Below, in pieces: positions 1-12,498 of a stretch of 64,000 nucleotides of DNA. The translations under genes and the position numbers were made by a program. The DNA is taken from NCBI RefSeq assembly GCF_015706575.1, contig NW_024037063.1:13516927-13580926 (forward strand). Reading direction: 5' to 3'. The notes beneath the pieces were generated by a model that saw only the letters and a program-made list of their open reading frames with translations, did no database searches and was not told the DNA's origin. The DNA is from Patiria miniata. Lineage: Eukaryota; Echinodermata; Asteroidea; Valvatida; Asterinidae. How positions within the stretch are numbered: the first letter of the stretch is position 1; every line of letters begins with the position of its first letter.

Positions 1-2119
1 TTTTACAACAAACTGAATGTTTTTTCTATATAAGTTTGACACGTCAAGACAAGGTTCAAGTCAAGTCCCAACAATAAACATGTTTTTATCATCTTGTCAA
101 CATTAATCCAAGTCGTAATACGGCTACAGAAAAAAAATGGCATCGTGTGGGATTACCCCCACACCATGGGGGTAATCCCGAATAGTGTACTATACTGTTG
201 GGAATAACCCCAAGAGTGAGGGGGGAACCCCAAACGACGTAAACATAAAATGCCTTGTTTCATGCTTGTACAAGACATCATTGCAACACAACATGCAATC
301 TAAAATGAAATAGCTAACTATGAAATATAGCTGACTCGGGAATATGACGGGAATTGGCCGGGAATTGGTCGGGAAGAGTATAGGCTATTATTGGAAGACC
401 ATTTTGACAAAGCTATTGGATTACGCTGAATTTAGCCAAGAAAGCTATCATACAGTTTCTTGAACCTCGTTCCTGTTCTTAAAGACAATAACGTGACTAC
501 TTCAATGAGTTTTTCGTCGAAGAAGGGTCATTTTCCCATTTTAACTTTAAAAATGCATTCCCCGTGCATGCTATTTCGAGTTTGACCCCGAAATGATAAT
601 TTTGTTGTGTTAATTTTTTTTTTTTTAGCAATGTAAATGTCATTCTTTTTTGATCGCATGAAGAACTAATTATTTCCTCACAACATTCTACGTTGTGGCC
701 CGACAATAATTCTGCTCTCTCAGGGCAGGTTTTATCTGTGCGCAAAAAGAAATCCCTCTGTCAGAGAACTACAGACGCCTAAAATTGGGAGAAAAGTCTT
801 TTATTTTCCTTAAAACAAAACATACAAATGTAAAATCGTTAGGAGATTTTTTTTCATTTTTTGAAGAGCATGGGTACAAATCTTTAAGTGTTTTCACCCC
901 TTGTTGCTTCTTCCTACATCTCAATGAGGTGCAATGTATACATACCTTTACAGCCCAAATAAATCTAGAAATCGGCTGTAGGTAGGTCAATCTTCGGGTC
1001 GTTTCACATTTTCGTTCTCACGCAAGTACGCATTGTGAAAACAAGTGTGAACGAACGAAAGGAATTACGAAAATGATGGATGTGAAAAGACGTAAGTAAA
1101 ATTCGTTTTTACCCATCTCTAAGTGATTTTTCATTATTTTTTGTAGAGGTATACCAAGATCAATCCAACGTGAATGTTTCTTGCTGTGATTACAGTTAGA
1201 AATTCTGTTAAAAATTAAAGCAAGAGAAAGGGCAACCTAGCGTAAAATAGGAGAACAGCGCGAGGGTTCCGGAAGCTCGCCGCGTGACCTTTTACTTTTA
1301 GGCTATGTTGTTGAATTGTGGTATCGATTATCTACACTTCGCAATATTATATTCACATTCTTTATTCACCGTGAAAAGGCACAAATGATTTTCCCATGAT
1401 GTGTTTCATGGTTCCAAACAATTCATTTCAGCTTAAAATTTTGAAGGCAGATTCAATTCAAGGTCGGCACTTTCGTGGAATCCAACCCTATCCAGCTTTC
1501 ATATTCCTTTGTGTTTCCTGGTTTGCGTCTTATAACAGAGAGGTTTTAAAGATCAATGCTAGTGAGAAACGGATATTCATGATAAAGTGTGAAGCGAGGA
1601 AACTGACTGCTGTTTTTGTCAAGACTACTTACGTTGGTTGACGTCAATGCCCTTAAACAAAATTTATTAACAGAAACCCACAGTGCTAAAGTGGGAACGT
1701 CTTTGTCATTTCCTAAGTCGGTGGATAATTACTGTACCCCAAAGCGTCAGAGTCAACACAGTTCCGATTCAGTATCTTTAAGTTTACCACCAAGTAATTC
1801 TGAATTTGTAACGAACCAAAAATCCTGGCCCACCAGGATTGTATCCTATGGGTGTACTCGCAACAATGATGTAGGCTATATAGCGGTCCCATTTTGACGC
1901 ACTACGTTTGTCACCATGACGTAGGCCTATACTACAAGTTTAACCCGCAAAAGACAGCGTCATTCCGTTTTTTATATACGCACAAACGATTATGTACCGG
2001 CTACAACTTCGGGCGCTAGTTTGTACAGAAATCCGTATATCGGTGAGGATGACTTCATATCAGGTCTGGACGATATTGGCTACTTCAGTCGAGCACAATG
2101 TAATCACTGAAGGGACTGT
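1..2119. other. non-coding AT-rich stretch
   Basis: Apart from the hairpin at 149-179 and short GGGAATTGG-type repeats at about 338-377, I see no exon, RNA gene or transposon here. Open frames are under 95 codons, compositionally AT-rich and without recognisable motifs. Confidence 0.5.
149..179. repeat. perfect 12-bp inverted repeat (hairpin)
   Basis: Positions 149-160 (GGGATTACCCCC) are the exact reverse complement of 168-179, with a 7-nt spacer. A looser C-run/G-run arrangement continues to about 235. No gene is adjacent. It could be the tip of an old foldback element or simply a chance hairpin; nothing shows function. Confidence 0.6.
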
Positions 2120-2260
2120 AGTCATATCAATATAAGTCAATCACAAGTCGAATCACAAGCTCACAAATCGAATCACAAGTCAAATCACAAGTCATATAGG
2201 CCTATTAAGTCAAGTCAAACACAACTCAAGTCACCAGTTCAATTAAAAGTCCTGCCACGT
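2120..2260. repeat. degenerate TCACAAGTC minisatellite
   Basis: About ten imperfect copies of a TCACAAGTC/AATCACAAGTC motif run through this stretch. The same core motif builds the much longer array in an intron of the DUF1349 gene at 48127-49376, so this looks like a small, decayed member of one genome-wide simple-repeat family. Confidence 0.6.
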
Positions 2261-2825
2261 TCAACGTGGAGGGTGTGAAGGGTGCAGACCAAAAGTAAGA
2301 GAAGTATACTGCAAAAGATGAGTCGATCTGAGTGATATCATAACAGTCGTGAATTTCTTTCACTTCTGTGGGTATAGCATAAAAAAACAAACACGCGCGC
2401 GCCAAAATGTTGCCACGCCCCCCCTTTTTTTGGATGCGATGTCGTGGATGGGGGCTTCGCGCAATGTCAATGGTTTGTTTCGGCGATGTTGCAATATAAT
2501 ATCCAGGAAGGCGCTACTTGCCAAGTTGCCAAGCTATTTATCAACGAACAGTCCATGTGGACGTGTGGTTGTCCCGACTCCTAAAATTAACGGGCAACTC
2601 GAAGGAATTGTCTGCTTTATGACTTCTGTCAGGACAATTGCTTGCCCTCTGTTAGCATGCGTCACGGGACTGCACAGGAAGTGCAACAATTCGATGTCTC
2701 ATCATAAGTGTAAGGTGTGGACCAGATTTGCATTAAAAGAATCAGTTGTACAGACGGAGGAAAGTGAAGCATTAATTGATTTGAAAAAAAAAATCAGTTA
2801 GGGGCTGGCCTTGTGCCGGTAGATG

Positions 2826-3010
2826 ACGAGATCGAGCATGACAAAGGCATCGGGTATGAGTATGGGTACGAGTACGAGAGCGTAAGTACGAGTACAAGTA
2901 CGATAACGATTCCTAGTACGAGCATGTGTGTCTTAGGTATGGGTACAAGCGCGAGTATGGGGGATATAATAAGGGTACAAGTTGGACGCCGGTACAAGCA
3001 CGAATACAAC
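2826..3010. repeat. degenerate hexamer (GAGTAC)n-like repeat
   Basis: Imperfect 6-bp periodicity built on GAGTAC, GGTAC and AAGTAC runs for roughly 185 bp. It produces low-complexity frames on both strands (Glu/Tyr/Ser-rich on plus), which are repeat translations and not proteins. Confidence 0.6.
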
Positions 3011-4222
3011 ACCAAACACTATAGAACTATAACTTGACAGTCGTAGCCAGAATTGAGTTCCAATGAGTAGGTGTGCAGGTGCACTGTTTTTTGGACAATT
3101 ATCCATAGAAAAGAAAAACAAGAGACGGCCGGAAACAAACTACGCGCGCAGGGAGTAATGAGGTTAGGAGAATTATACATTCCCTCTCCCAGAGAAACCA
3201 CTAACTATAATGACCTCATTTTGAGCAATCAATTCGCAGTTCGCAATCCCCACTTTTCAGCACTTACAAAACAGAGTGGTTAGTGGAAACTCAAAGATGA
3301 CATCTGGGGGTGTGTTATAGGTCGAGGCCACATGGGGCCAGTCAACGATTTCCTTCTTTGTGAAAAGTCGTTGATATTACTTCCTGTAACATCATGGTCA
3401 TCTTTAAGCAACAAGATCTATCACGACCTTCAAGAAAAATGACTATATTTCATGATACAAAATCATCACTATTGGGTTCCTCTTTGTTTAAACTTTAAAA
3501 CAAATAGGCTTAAACAGATACTTTTTGCCAAACCACGGGTAAATTGGCAAACGAAGGTCAATGTCGCAAAAATAATGAGTAGTTATTAATGTTTCCTAAC
3601 ATAATCATTGCGTTGTTGAAAATACAAAATAACCAAAGACTTAACGATAATGCCACTTTCTTATAAATGAGGATGTTTTTGACAAAATATTACAAACGAA
3701 TGAAAGGTCTAAATATGAACATAAAGCTTATAGGAACATCAGTACAATACAGTAGGTAACGTGTGTTATGAATGACAAAAGGGTCGGATAAACCTCGAAA
3801 TCAAATCTCAGGCCCAGTTTTTAGTAGTAGGCTGCACCTTTAATTTTTGTCGACCTATATAGCCTTTTTGGCAAATGATTAATATTTTATATTGTTCGTA
3901 TCAATCTTTTAATTGGGATTAGTTCCGAACTGTTTTCAAGTTTCAACCAGTCTTTCACCATCTGTGAATAAGTCTGTATAGTGTATGTCTTCAGCACCGT
4001 GGTTAGAGGATAATCCCATTGACCTGGAGCTTGTATTTTGCGCCCCTGGAAGACAGGAAGTGGGGGAAGTTGAGGCACGTACCTACAAACAAACAAGGGC
4101 AAAATCAAGACGTTGAGATCGAGGGCACATTGTGGACTCTTGAAATTGCCATTTCTGCAGGCACAATCGTAACTGTCGAAAAAAAACCTAAACCATTGTG
4201 AACAGCACGTACCGCCCCGCCA
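3011..4222. other. non-coding stretch, nothing recognised
   Basis: AT-rich sequence with frames of up to 121 codons on the minus strand. None shows a conserved motif or convincing splice context. I see no repeat structure until the inverted-repeat element that starts at 4223. Confidence 0.4.
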
Positions 4223-4621
4223 GCGATTTTTTTTCTCCCAAACGACATCCACAAATGGGTGTACGCTATGGCGTTTTGGACTTAACTTTTATAAAAACAT
4301 GAGAAGAAAATATAAAAATTTGAAAAAAAGTGAATTTTGAACGTTATGAAATTCGGACTTTATTTCCCTTTTAAACAAATCCTCCAAAGCCTCGGGTTAG
4401 AAAAGGAAAAAAAATCGAGTGCAAAACGGAAAATCGAAGTCGCCACCTCGCGGTGCAAAAAACTACCCTCTTTCGAATGAGCTGTCGCACTGCTCGCCAA
4501 AATGTGGGAAACAAATAATTATATACCTGCGTGCGTATCATAAAAGTATCGTAGAGGGCGCTTAACAATTATGCGGATGCGTTTATATGTCTGTGATGTC
4601 GTTTGGGAGAAAAAAATTCGC
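4223..4621. mobile_element. 399-bp element bounded by inverted repeats (MITE-like)
   Basis: The left end at 4223-4249 (GCGA, a T run, then CTCCCAAACGACATC) recurs in reverse complement at about 4596-4621, with one or two mismatches and a small gap in the T run. The repeats are about 26 bp long and face inward across about 345 bp of non-coding sequence that includes a small CG-rich patch near 4441. No transposase frame lies between them, as expected of a non-autonomous DNA transposon. No exact target-site duplication is visible; C-rich flanks on both sides are only vaguely similar. Two separate inverted repeat copies are an alternative. Confidence 0.5.
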
Positions 4622-7600
4622 ACCCCGTCAACCCTGAGTATGCAGTGCCCTGCAGCCGATTTCGTGAAACTCTGCAAAATGGCAAAAGTCCACCGTTACG
4701 CATTATTTTTAGTACGTATAATTCCCGCAGTACTTCATCGTTGCGCAACATCTCAGTTATGACTCATTTCATGAAACTTTCACGGTGCGCAGTTATGACG
4801 TAACTTAATATATAGGCCTTCGCAGTCATGGTGATGCAAGGTAAAGACCAATCCGTGCACGCTATCTCTTCTATCACAGGGGCCCCTTAAATGGCGAAAA
4901 CATTGTGCTAGCTATTGTTCAGGTAATCCATCACGGGGCAGTTGCTTTGTGCCCGGATTAGTCTATAGTCCTACCGACTGAAATTGGCCCATTTCACTCA
5001 CTCTCCTATACCGTACCACCTCTCATACATGCAGTCTTGACTGCTTCAGCGTCCCATTCCTGATTGAACCGTCGTCCACCATATTACTAACCAGCACCTT
5101 CAAAGCAATCATGGCTTGCAAACTGAAGTAGAAAAAGTACACATGTATACTGACTTGGTGCATAATGTCTAAATCGTTTGGAGCGGATGTGTAAAGCTGC
5201 CATAAAAACAAGTCCCTTAACCAACCTGCCCGCCCCTTCCCCGCTTGACTGCGAAAGTCCAACCCCCGCGTGTATTTTGTATATTGCCTATTATAGTCAC
5301 AAGGGATTTGTCATAAACACAGGAAATTACTACAGCTAGTCACACCACGGATGTGAAGGTAACTCGATTTCACTCATCACGTGGTGGGTATGTTCACAGT
5401 AATTAGCGCCTAACCTGCCTTCCTGCCATATCCCAGGAAAATCACAACCAGGCATCAGAAACTGTTTCCCTGGCAACGGGTCAATACAACATAACAGGAT
5501 TAAATGTTCGTCTGTTGCTCATTTCTTTGCTCTAAGACTTTTTAACAGCTACTTTAAATCTGAAACGATTCGTCACGTTACAGTCATATGGTGGTTTAAA
5601 ACTTATTTACACAACAGGCAAAATATCAGATAATAATATTTGGACCTCAATACCTAGTACCAGCGGATGAGATCGTTTGGTTGTGACCGTATCGGCAGAT
5701 TCGGCAGGTGGTGGAAGCGAAAAGGGTGGGGCCAATAAGAAAGCTGTCTGCTGCCATCAAGCGTTTCCAAAGTGTCTATTATGTAACATCAGAACTGTCC
5801 TATCACTGCTTATGCTTGTATTCTGTTGATGAATTGGCTGTGTGGTTATACACACGAGTGAGGTTTACTTTATCAGTGCCTCATACTGTTGGATACATCA
5901 TGCAGGTTATCATCATGCATAGTGGATGTGCTACATCTTCATCAGTGTCATCTTATAATTATAGCCGGCTGAGATTTGAAAAGAAACAAGTTCGAAATGC
6001 AGCTACTCCTCCGTCCTTCATCGTTCTCGTGTGACCATTCTTCTCCACTTTCCTTCCTCGAAGGCCGTTTCAAATCGCTGCCTTGAGCTTGTTACAAGTG
6101 GCTGCCTTGACTTTTCAAGGATTTGTCCCCGTGGTACTGTCAAATTGCGCGCGAACCAGATGGCTTGCGAATCTGATATTTGGCAGACAAAACCGCAGAC
6201 GTGTCACGTCGGCAAGAATAATCGTCCAGTCGCTTCAGGTTCACTTGAAGACAGTAACGCGTTGAAGACACGTTCTGGAGAGGAAAGGGTAGTCTATGAA
6301 ATATCCCCTTACATAGCAAGGGTCTATGATATGCGAGCAGATTCGGCGATTATTATGCAAAACAAGTCTGCGTCTTGACTTTGAGATTCTGACCATTCAG
6401 CGGGCGCCTTCTATCGTTGTTGTATTACACAAACATGGCATCCAAATTGACCAATCCCGTGACAGTCTCTTAAGACCACTCCGATTGGTTCGCCTGCGGG
6501 GTCGAATACAATTTACAAATATGATATCAGGTGTTCAACTGTGCCGTGCTCAGACTATAGGAAGGGGACGGAGATTAAGGGAATAATGAATTGTGGTGGA
6601 GCAGTTTTAAACGTCTGATTTAAAACCGGTCGAGGTTAGTCTGAGCGTCCCCTGTTGTCTAGCGGTGCCCTCTGTGTAACCAGCGTTGCTGTGCAAGGGG
6701 ATTTACATAGACTAGTAAGGGGCCTAGTCTCTGATGGCCCGAGCAGAAGCGAACATTTATTCTCTTGATTTAGGGGCCAGCTTTTTACCACCCGCTTCTT
6801 TTTTAACACTCTTCTCGGCGGTAATAAAACAGCAGTTTAAAACCACCAAAGTGACGGCCTATCAACCAATAGGAATAGGTAAACTGTCACAGGGATGTAT
6901 TAAATGTTAACAATCGTATCAGTGGGCATGAAGACTTTTGTGTCTTCTTTTTGCCCGATGTCTTTATTTTGAATATCGCAGCAACCAACTGGGGATCGAT
7001 AAGTCATAAAAGTCTTTGTGCTTTCGGTTCGTAATCAAAATGCCTCAATTTGCTTTAAGGCAAACTTTGGAAACTTCAAGAAGACGACTAGGGACAAAAT
7101 CCAGGAACGAAGGCCGCTGACGCACTGCAGACATCTGTCACTGTTTAATGGTTTTATTGTTACATCTGTCATCGCGATGTATTGGCTCAAGTTGATCAGG
7201 GCCGGACACCAGGGGAGCATTAACGACGTACGACTTGAAGATCACTGAACTGATGACACTACCATGACATGTGCGAGGAGAGGCCTCAGGCCGCATTCGA
7301 TATATATTTTATCTGAGGTGAAAACAAACAGACACAGTGACAACTAATCAATCGTAATGATGACAACACAGGAATGGCACTCTGACAAATTCCCAACATC
7401 TGGGAAGGTTTACCATAACGGTTCAACTCAGTCCACGGTAAACATTGTGATCATGACAATTGTGAACACAGTCACCAATTTTGACAGGTTGACGGGAATT
7501 TTGGAGATGTTTGATTACATTAATTCTCTCATTCTGTTATTGGAGGCTACAGGGAACAAAATAAATTGACAGACCTTGAAAGGTCATTAATTTTGTAGCG

Positions 7601-8719
7601 TCACACTACCACAGAGCCTTTTTTTAAGTGACGTCGCAATAAAGGCATGCAGGCAATAAGTAAACAACCATCTTTTCCTCAAAAAAACATTGGTTAAAGT
7701 GGTCAGAAATTGCCTCAGATCGCACCACAGAGTATCTAGAATCGAAAAAAAGCGGGCCCCGAACCCCACACCGTAATTTTTTGGACCCACTTTAAGGGGA
7801 CCAAATTGTTTTGGCTCCCCAAAAATTGTGTTCTGGATCCGCACTTGTCTCAATCCTGGATGTAAATAGCATCTTTAGGAGATGGCAACTCTTATAAAGG
7901 TGCTGGACTTCATGGTAGTAAAGAAGCACTTTATCTTTTCGATGATTCGTACATGGCAGTCTACACAAAGGCCCAGGAGTCAAAGCATCGTGGTGTGTCT
8001 CAAAAGATACACCTTCATGGTCCGGCGACATGGAAGCCACCCTACCTGATTTTTTTTTTGCAGAACGACGTGCAATCTTCTCAGAGTCTGCATGGAGCAG
8101 CACGGAGACTGTACACAAATTTGAGTGATGCTCATCAGCTGTTCTCGTCGTCGAAGGCAATTCTCACCAGCTCAGTCCTGAATCAAATGATGAAGTTGAG
8201 GCCTCTGAGATCCACAGCCTCCTAGCAGGAGGACACGGATACTTGTGTCGTCCTTTTAACCTGAACTACGCGGTTGAGGCCGGATACAAGACTGCTGTTG
8301 TTCATACACCAGAAGACCATCTTCATCCAACAGCTGCTATGCTCACGATATCAGGCCTTGACTAAAGTGAGATGGGCAACTATACCATTCTGTGTTTGTA
8401 CAAATAGGTAGAAGGAAACACGGCTCAGTTTACGACACAAACTACAGTAACTAATAAAACATCGAGAAAGTAAAAGTACCCTTTTCGTTCTAAGAAACTG
8501 GTTCACTTGTACGTGTACGAATTCCACACAATGACCTAGAACAACCTCTACTTTCTACAATTCCCTTTGTCCCCCACAATCATGTGTAGGCAAGCAGAGC
8601 AGGGTCACTGGTGTAGCCCAATCCCTTGGCCGGTACTAGTGTACTGCACTTCCCAACATTTCAGGATGCTTTCTGTCATAGGAGTGGAGTGGAAGCTGAG
8701 GCAGGAGACTTATTAGTTG
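4622..8719. other. non-coding stretch with unassigned frames
   Basis: Frames of up to 122 codons occur on both strands, but none carries a motif I know. Two frames at about 7877-8070 and 8145-8363 (plus) read somewhat like protein; the second ends in a stop at 8362-8364. They lie upstream of the transposon-family relic at 8720 on the same strand and may belong to it, but I could not match them to that family and do not annotate them as genes. Confidence 0.35.
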
Positions 8720-9134
8720 TTGGAGGAATTGACCTGCTTGGTCTACGATCATGCTCGCCTGTGTCACGTTGACGAGGCGAGGACATTGACGCTGACAAAG
8801 ATAATTGGGGATGAGGATGAGCAGCAAGTCCAAGGTTAAGCTCCCCCATCTACCTCTCTGTAAAGACTCTCTCATCCCTTATATCAACCGAGTAAACTAC
8901 AGGGTGTGCCAATGGAAGTGGTCTCACATCCCCATTAACGACCCTCCCAAGCCGGAGGATGGACATGGTGAAGGTGAAGACCGATGGCATCGTCGAGCTA
9001 CTTTGGTTACTCGGTCCAATACTTTCTCCTTCACTCGTACTACGTGGACCTTCCGGAAGTTAAAGACAACATGGTGAGGTGGTGTCAATGACTACAATGA
9101 TGTGCCGGATTTTGATGATGACTTATTTCCTTGA
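8720..9134 (+). pseudogene. relic of a CXC/tesmin-like transposon-associated protein
   Basis: Three reading frames in succession carry pieces of one recognisable protein. The first, from 8720, contains LVYDHARLCHVDEAR. The second, about 8824-8970, contains LPLCKDSL then INRVNYRVCQWKW and a PxPEDGHG-like end. The third, about 8968-9056, contains DGIVELLWLLG. This order (a VxLY-type helix, then LPPxxDSLxxHxxRxNYQxxxWKxA, then GHGW and an xxDGxVELLW strand) is what I recall from the C-terminal part of large uncharacterised invertebrate proteins. Those end in a Cys-rich CXC-type metal-binding segment and an acidic tail. Here the Cys-rich segment is missing, while an acidic stretch NDVPDFDDD before a stop at 9132-9134 could be the tail. 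At least two frameshifts make it a pseudogene. The family assignment is from memory of the motif and was not searched. Confidence 0.55.
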
Positions 9135-11526
9135 TTTGACTCAATCAATAAGCTAGCGTCATTAGACATGGGTCAAAAGGTAGACATTTCTTGCCGGAGA
9201 TATATAGGGGATTGGGCTATTTCTGCATATTTCCCCCATTTTATAGATAATTTTACCCACATGGCATGTATACAATCTTAAAACTGGTGCCTCAAAAACG
9301 TTTCCTCGTGTCATAATAGGAAAAGTGGGTTTTAGTCTCTATATGATTTTTAGTTGAAAAGATATGGTAAACCTTGGGTTTTAACCAAATTTTACGCGCA
9401 GCATAATCCAAGATGGCCGCCATACGACCCCCGTTATGCAGCTTGTTTCGATGGGAACATCAAATTTCGATTATTAGACACCAAAAGGATTATATCGAAG
9501 TATGTTTCATTAAATTTTCCAGGGAATGCATGGGGACATTATCTACCAACCAGGCTACTCAGTATTTTTTTTGCATTTGTGGAGGATGCAGGGTTAAAAA
9601 CATGTACGCTGACCTCTTGGATGTCATCAGCCCAAGTGACCTAAATACGGTGCTGTCAGTTGAATCTCCCATAGGCGAATCCTCACTGCTGGCTTAGATC
9701 ATGCCGCGTTTTTCGTTTTACAGTGTGATATGGAAAAGCGGCGCTGGGCGTCTCACTGATCCCTTCTCTAAGGACTAGCTTGGGGCGCACTGCCCTCTAC
9801 CTGCGGACACATGTTTCTTCACGTTGACTAATGAAACGGCACTCGATCAAATACCAAAAGTCTTGATCTCGCTTGTCACATGTATGAAGCCCAAAAGTGG
9901 ACAAGCCAATTTCCCCATTTCTTGTTACCAGAATTTCAGATTGCTTTTTTTAAAAGCACCACCCGTCTTTCAAAAACGTCAATTTTCTACTAGCAGAAAT
10001 TTTAATTTTACTTTGGCGACTCTGTCGGTGCCCCAAAAGTGGACAAAAAGTCAAATTTCCCTACTGGAAAAATAATTGGGTTGAACGTTTTGATATGTTT
10101 AGACAAAAGTTGTTTCACTTTTGTCTATTGACGCATCGTAGGTGTAGTGGCTAAACTGATTGTCCATTTAACAAACACATGAAGTAGATTTTGGAATGCA
10201 TTCCGAGAAATGTTTTCATAACTACCGTGCTCAAGACAACAGAATTTATAGCCACTGTTTTATTCAGGAAAATGCACAAAACAAGGGTTAATCAGAGTAC
10301 ATTTCTCTATATATGCTCACATTGGATGACTACATAGCGGGGGGGGGGGGGGGTGGGGGGGGGGAATCGTCGCACCCCAGTCGGTATGCGTTCTTTCAGC
10401 AAAACGAAAACCATTCACACACACCCCTATGTGATCTGTTTTCGTTTTGATGAAAACACTTGGCTTTTTCTGATCCGTGGACAGAAATTTAAAACGGTGC
10501 TTGTGTTAAAAAAGTCCGTAAATTTAAAAGTACATGAGTGATTTGAATTATTCTTGTACTAAAAGAAAGGTTACGAATTGAGCTTTTTTTATTTTTACTT
10601 ACCCTGTAAATGTAAGAAACATGACTTACTCAATCAAGTAAACGTGCCATGTTCTGTAACTCTCTGAAAATGCGATTCATTGACTGTCAGACGTACGATC
10701 TATGACACTGTATGAATCATGGAATAATTAGCAAACATGGTAAAATGTATCATCTTAGCAAATTCAAGCGTTCATGAACCTCTTGCATTGCGTGCCCGCT
10801 CTAAAAACAGGTGTTGTCATTTTTAAATCATTACAAATAAAGTAACAATAATACGTCTACTTATTACGGAGAAACAGAGACCTGCCATCAAACATGAACG
10901 CTGCAAGAAGTCTACAATTCAGTCCACTTTGGTCCCGACATACTGTTGACAAAAAAACCTGGCAAGCTAAGCTCACGAGAAAGACATTTGGTTCAAACTA
11001 AATAAGCCCTCTCGAAAGGATACTTTTTGGGTAATGAAATTTTCACAAAAGTTTTGGTGTGGCAAACTTCAATTTTAACATTTAAGCCTAAACAACGAGT
11101 GTGGTGCTTTCATGCTGCTGTTCCCCATTGCTCACATTTTAGTTAATATTTTCCACACAGAAATTTCCTTTTAAAATAAACCACCGACTACTGAATCTTC
11201 TGACAACTGCTCATTAAAGAGTTAAATCACATGAAAAGGAAAAATTCTACAGAGATAAGGGATATCAATTTTATTGAGAAATCTGTCTGGGATCAATCAA
11301 ATGTTGCATATCTGTCTGGTTACATTTTATAATTATTCAGGGTCAACCTTTGGAGAGACAACCATTTCAACATGGATAAACGTTTATTCTTGTGGGAGCC
11401 AGGTATTCCTAATTAGGAAATGTCATAATTACAAAATGTTCAGTTAAAAAAAACATGAGGAACACATTAAAAACTAGTTCGCGCCGGAAATATTTTTGCG
11501 AAATTTTGATTTCGAAAAGGGCAGGA
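9135..11526. other. non-coding stretch
   Basis: AT-rich sequence with no convincing exon. The only structured part is the G homopolymer at 10339-10364, listed separately. Frames at 9354-9697 overlap in two phases and look like chance. Confidence 0.4.
10339..10364. repeat. poly(G) run interrupted by one T
   Basis: A 26-bp run of G with a single T at 10354. Homopolymers of this kind are error-prone in sequencing, so the exact length is uncertain. Confidence 0.9.
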
Positions 11527-11574
11527 TATAGCAGTATCGTTTCAGTTTGCAGTAACACCATGTGGTATAATAAT

Positions 11575-11722
11575 TACTGTCGCCAAGTAGATATTTAGTT
11601 CTGATAGAAACTGGTCCTGTTTATTACAACTTGCTTGCCAACTTGCGCTAAGTAGTTTTAGTTCTGATAAGAACTTGTCCTGATTTAAGTTCCAAAAGAA
11701 CTTGTCTTTAAGTTCTAAAAGA
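11575..11722. repeat. imperfect tandem duplication, about 70-75 bp
   Basis: A segment containing AAGTAG, TTAGTTCTGAT and a GAACTTGTCCTG-like end occurs at about 11586-11619 and again at about 11650-11683, with a third, shorter echo of AAGTTC...AAGAACTTGTC to about 11710. Copies differ by small indels. No function is evident. Confidence 0.4.
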
Positions 11723-11726
11723 TAAA

Positions 11727-12205
11727 GCAGCCAACTTTTGATATATAGCCAAACGCCACAAATACTGATTCGCAAGAGTCATTTTCACAGCATTTCTCTA
11801 CAATATTTCTCACTGCAACCTCATACTTTTCAGCACTCCCGGGTGTACCCAGGGAGCGTAAATTGTACAACAGGTAGTGCACAGTGGCCAAGTTCAAGTA
11901 CAACACACAGTCTGCCTCCACAGACTTCTCGGACTTTGTGTGTGTACAAACAAATAGGGGATTAGCGTGTTTAGACGTCATCCGGAGGTGAGCCGAGGCA
12001 TGCTTGACTTTTTTAACTTGTCAGCCGTACCTGTTGCCTGTGTGTAGAAACAGCCAGGTTGTGTTAACATGTCATCCAACGCGAACTGGTTTAAAGTGAA
12101 AACCACTTCCGTGCATAATACTTCAAACACCAACTGGTCGGCATTAGCCTTTTTGATATGGGGCACAATAGAAGAGCACGATTTGGTCGGGTAAGCTCTT
12201 TAGTA
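11727..12205 (-). pseudogene. unidentified coding-like fragment, two frames
   Basis: Two adjacent minus-strand frames read like genuine protein. The upstream one runs from a stop near 12205 down to about 11978 and includes ANADQLVFEVLCTEVVF and FALDDMLTQPG. The downstream one, about 11727-11950, includes VEADCVLYLNLATVHYLL and EKYEVAVRNIVEKC. The two differ by a frame shift near 11980. No donor/acceptor pair that I tried joins them in phase, so this is either a broken gene copy or two exons whose splice sites I cannot place. The NLATVHYLL stretch is faintly like a tetratricopeptide helix, but I do not recognise the family. No start codon is assigned. The scaffold gap 300 bp away may hide more of it. 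Confidence 0.3.
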
Positions 12206-12498
12206 TTGGACAAGATTTACCCAAATCAAACAGCACCTATTGTTTCCCAAAAACGCATCATCCCCTAAGACTAGTATACTGCACAAAATGTATTAAACTT
12301 ATGTCTCTTATCATCTTCAATTGTTATTTATATAAAAACAAACACTCCTCGGATTATGTTTTCCAAGATTATATAGTTTGACCCTACCCTTACATTGTTT
12401 ACAAAGGGATAAATTCTGTACTTTTGTTTGCTTTTATGAAGTTACCTCCATAATATTAGGCAGTGTGAAATATTGGTTTTGCACACAAAGTTGACCCT

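Noticed and set aside
985..1090. Possible inverted repeat (TTTCGTTCTCAC against GTGAACGAACGAAA)
   Set aside because: Only about 10 bp pair well and the outer pairing is gapped, so it is not distinguishable from chance.
2349..2801. 150-codon plus-strand frame
   Set aside because: No conserved motif, an uneven composition ending in a poly-Lys A-run, and no credible start context.
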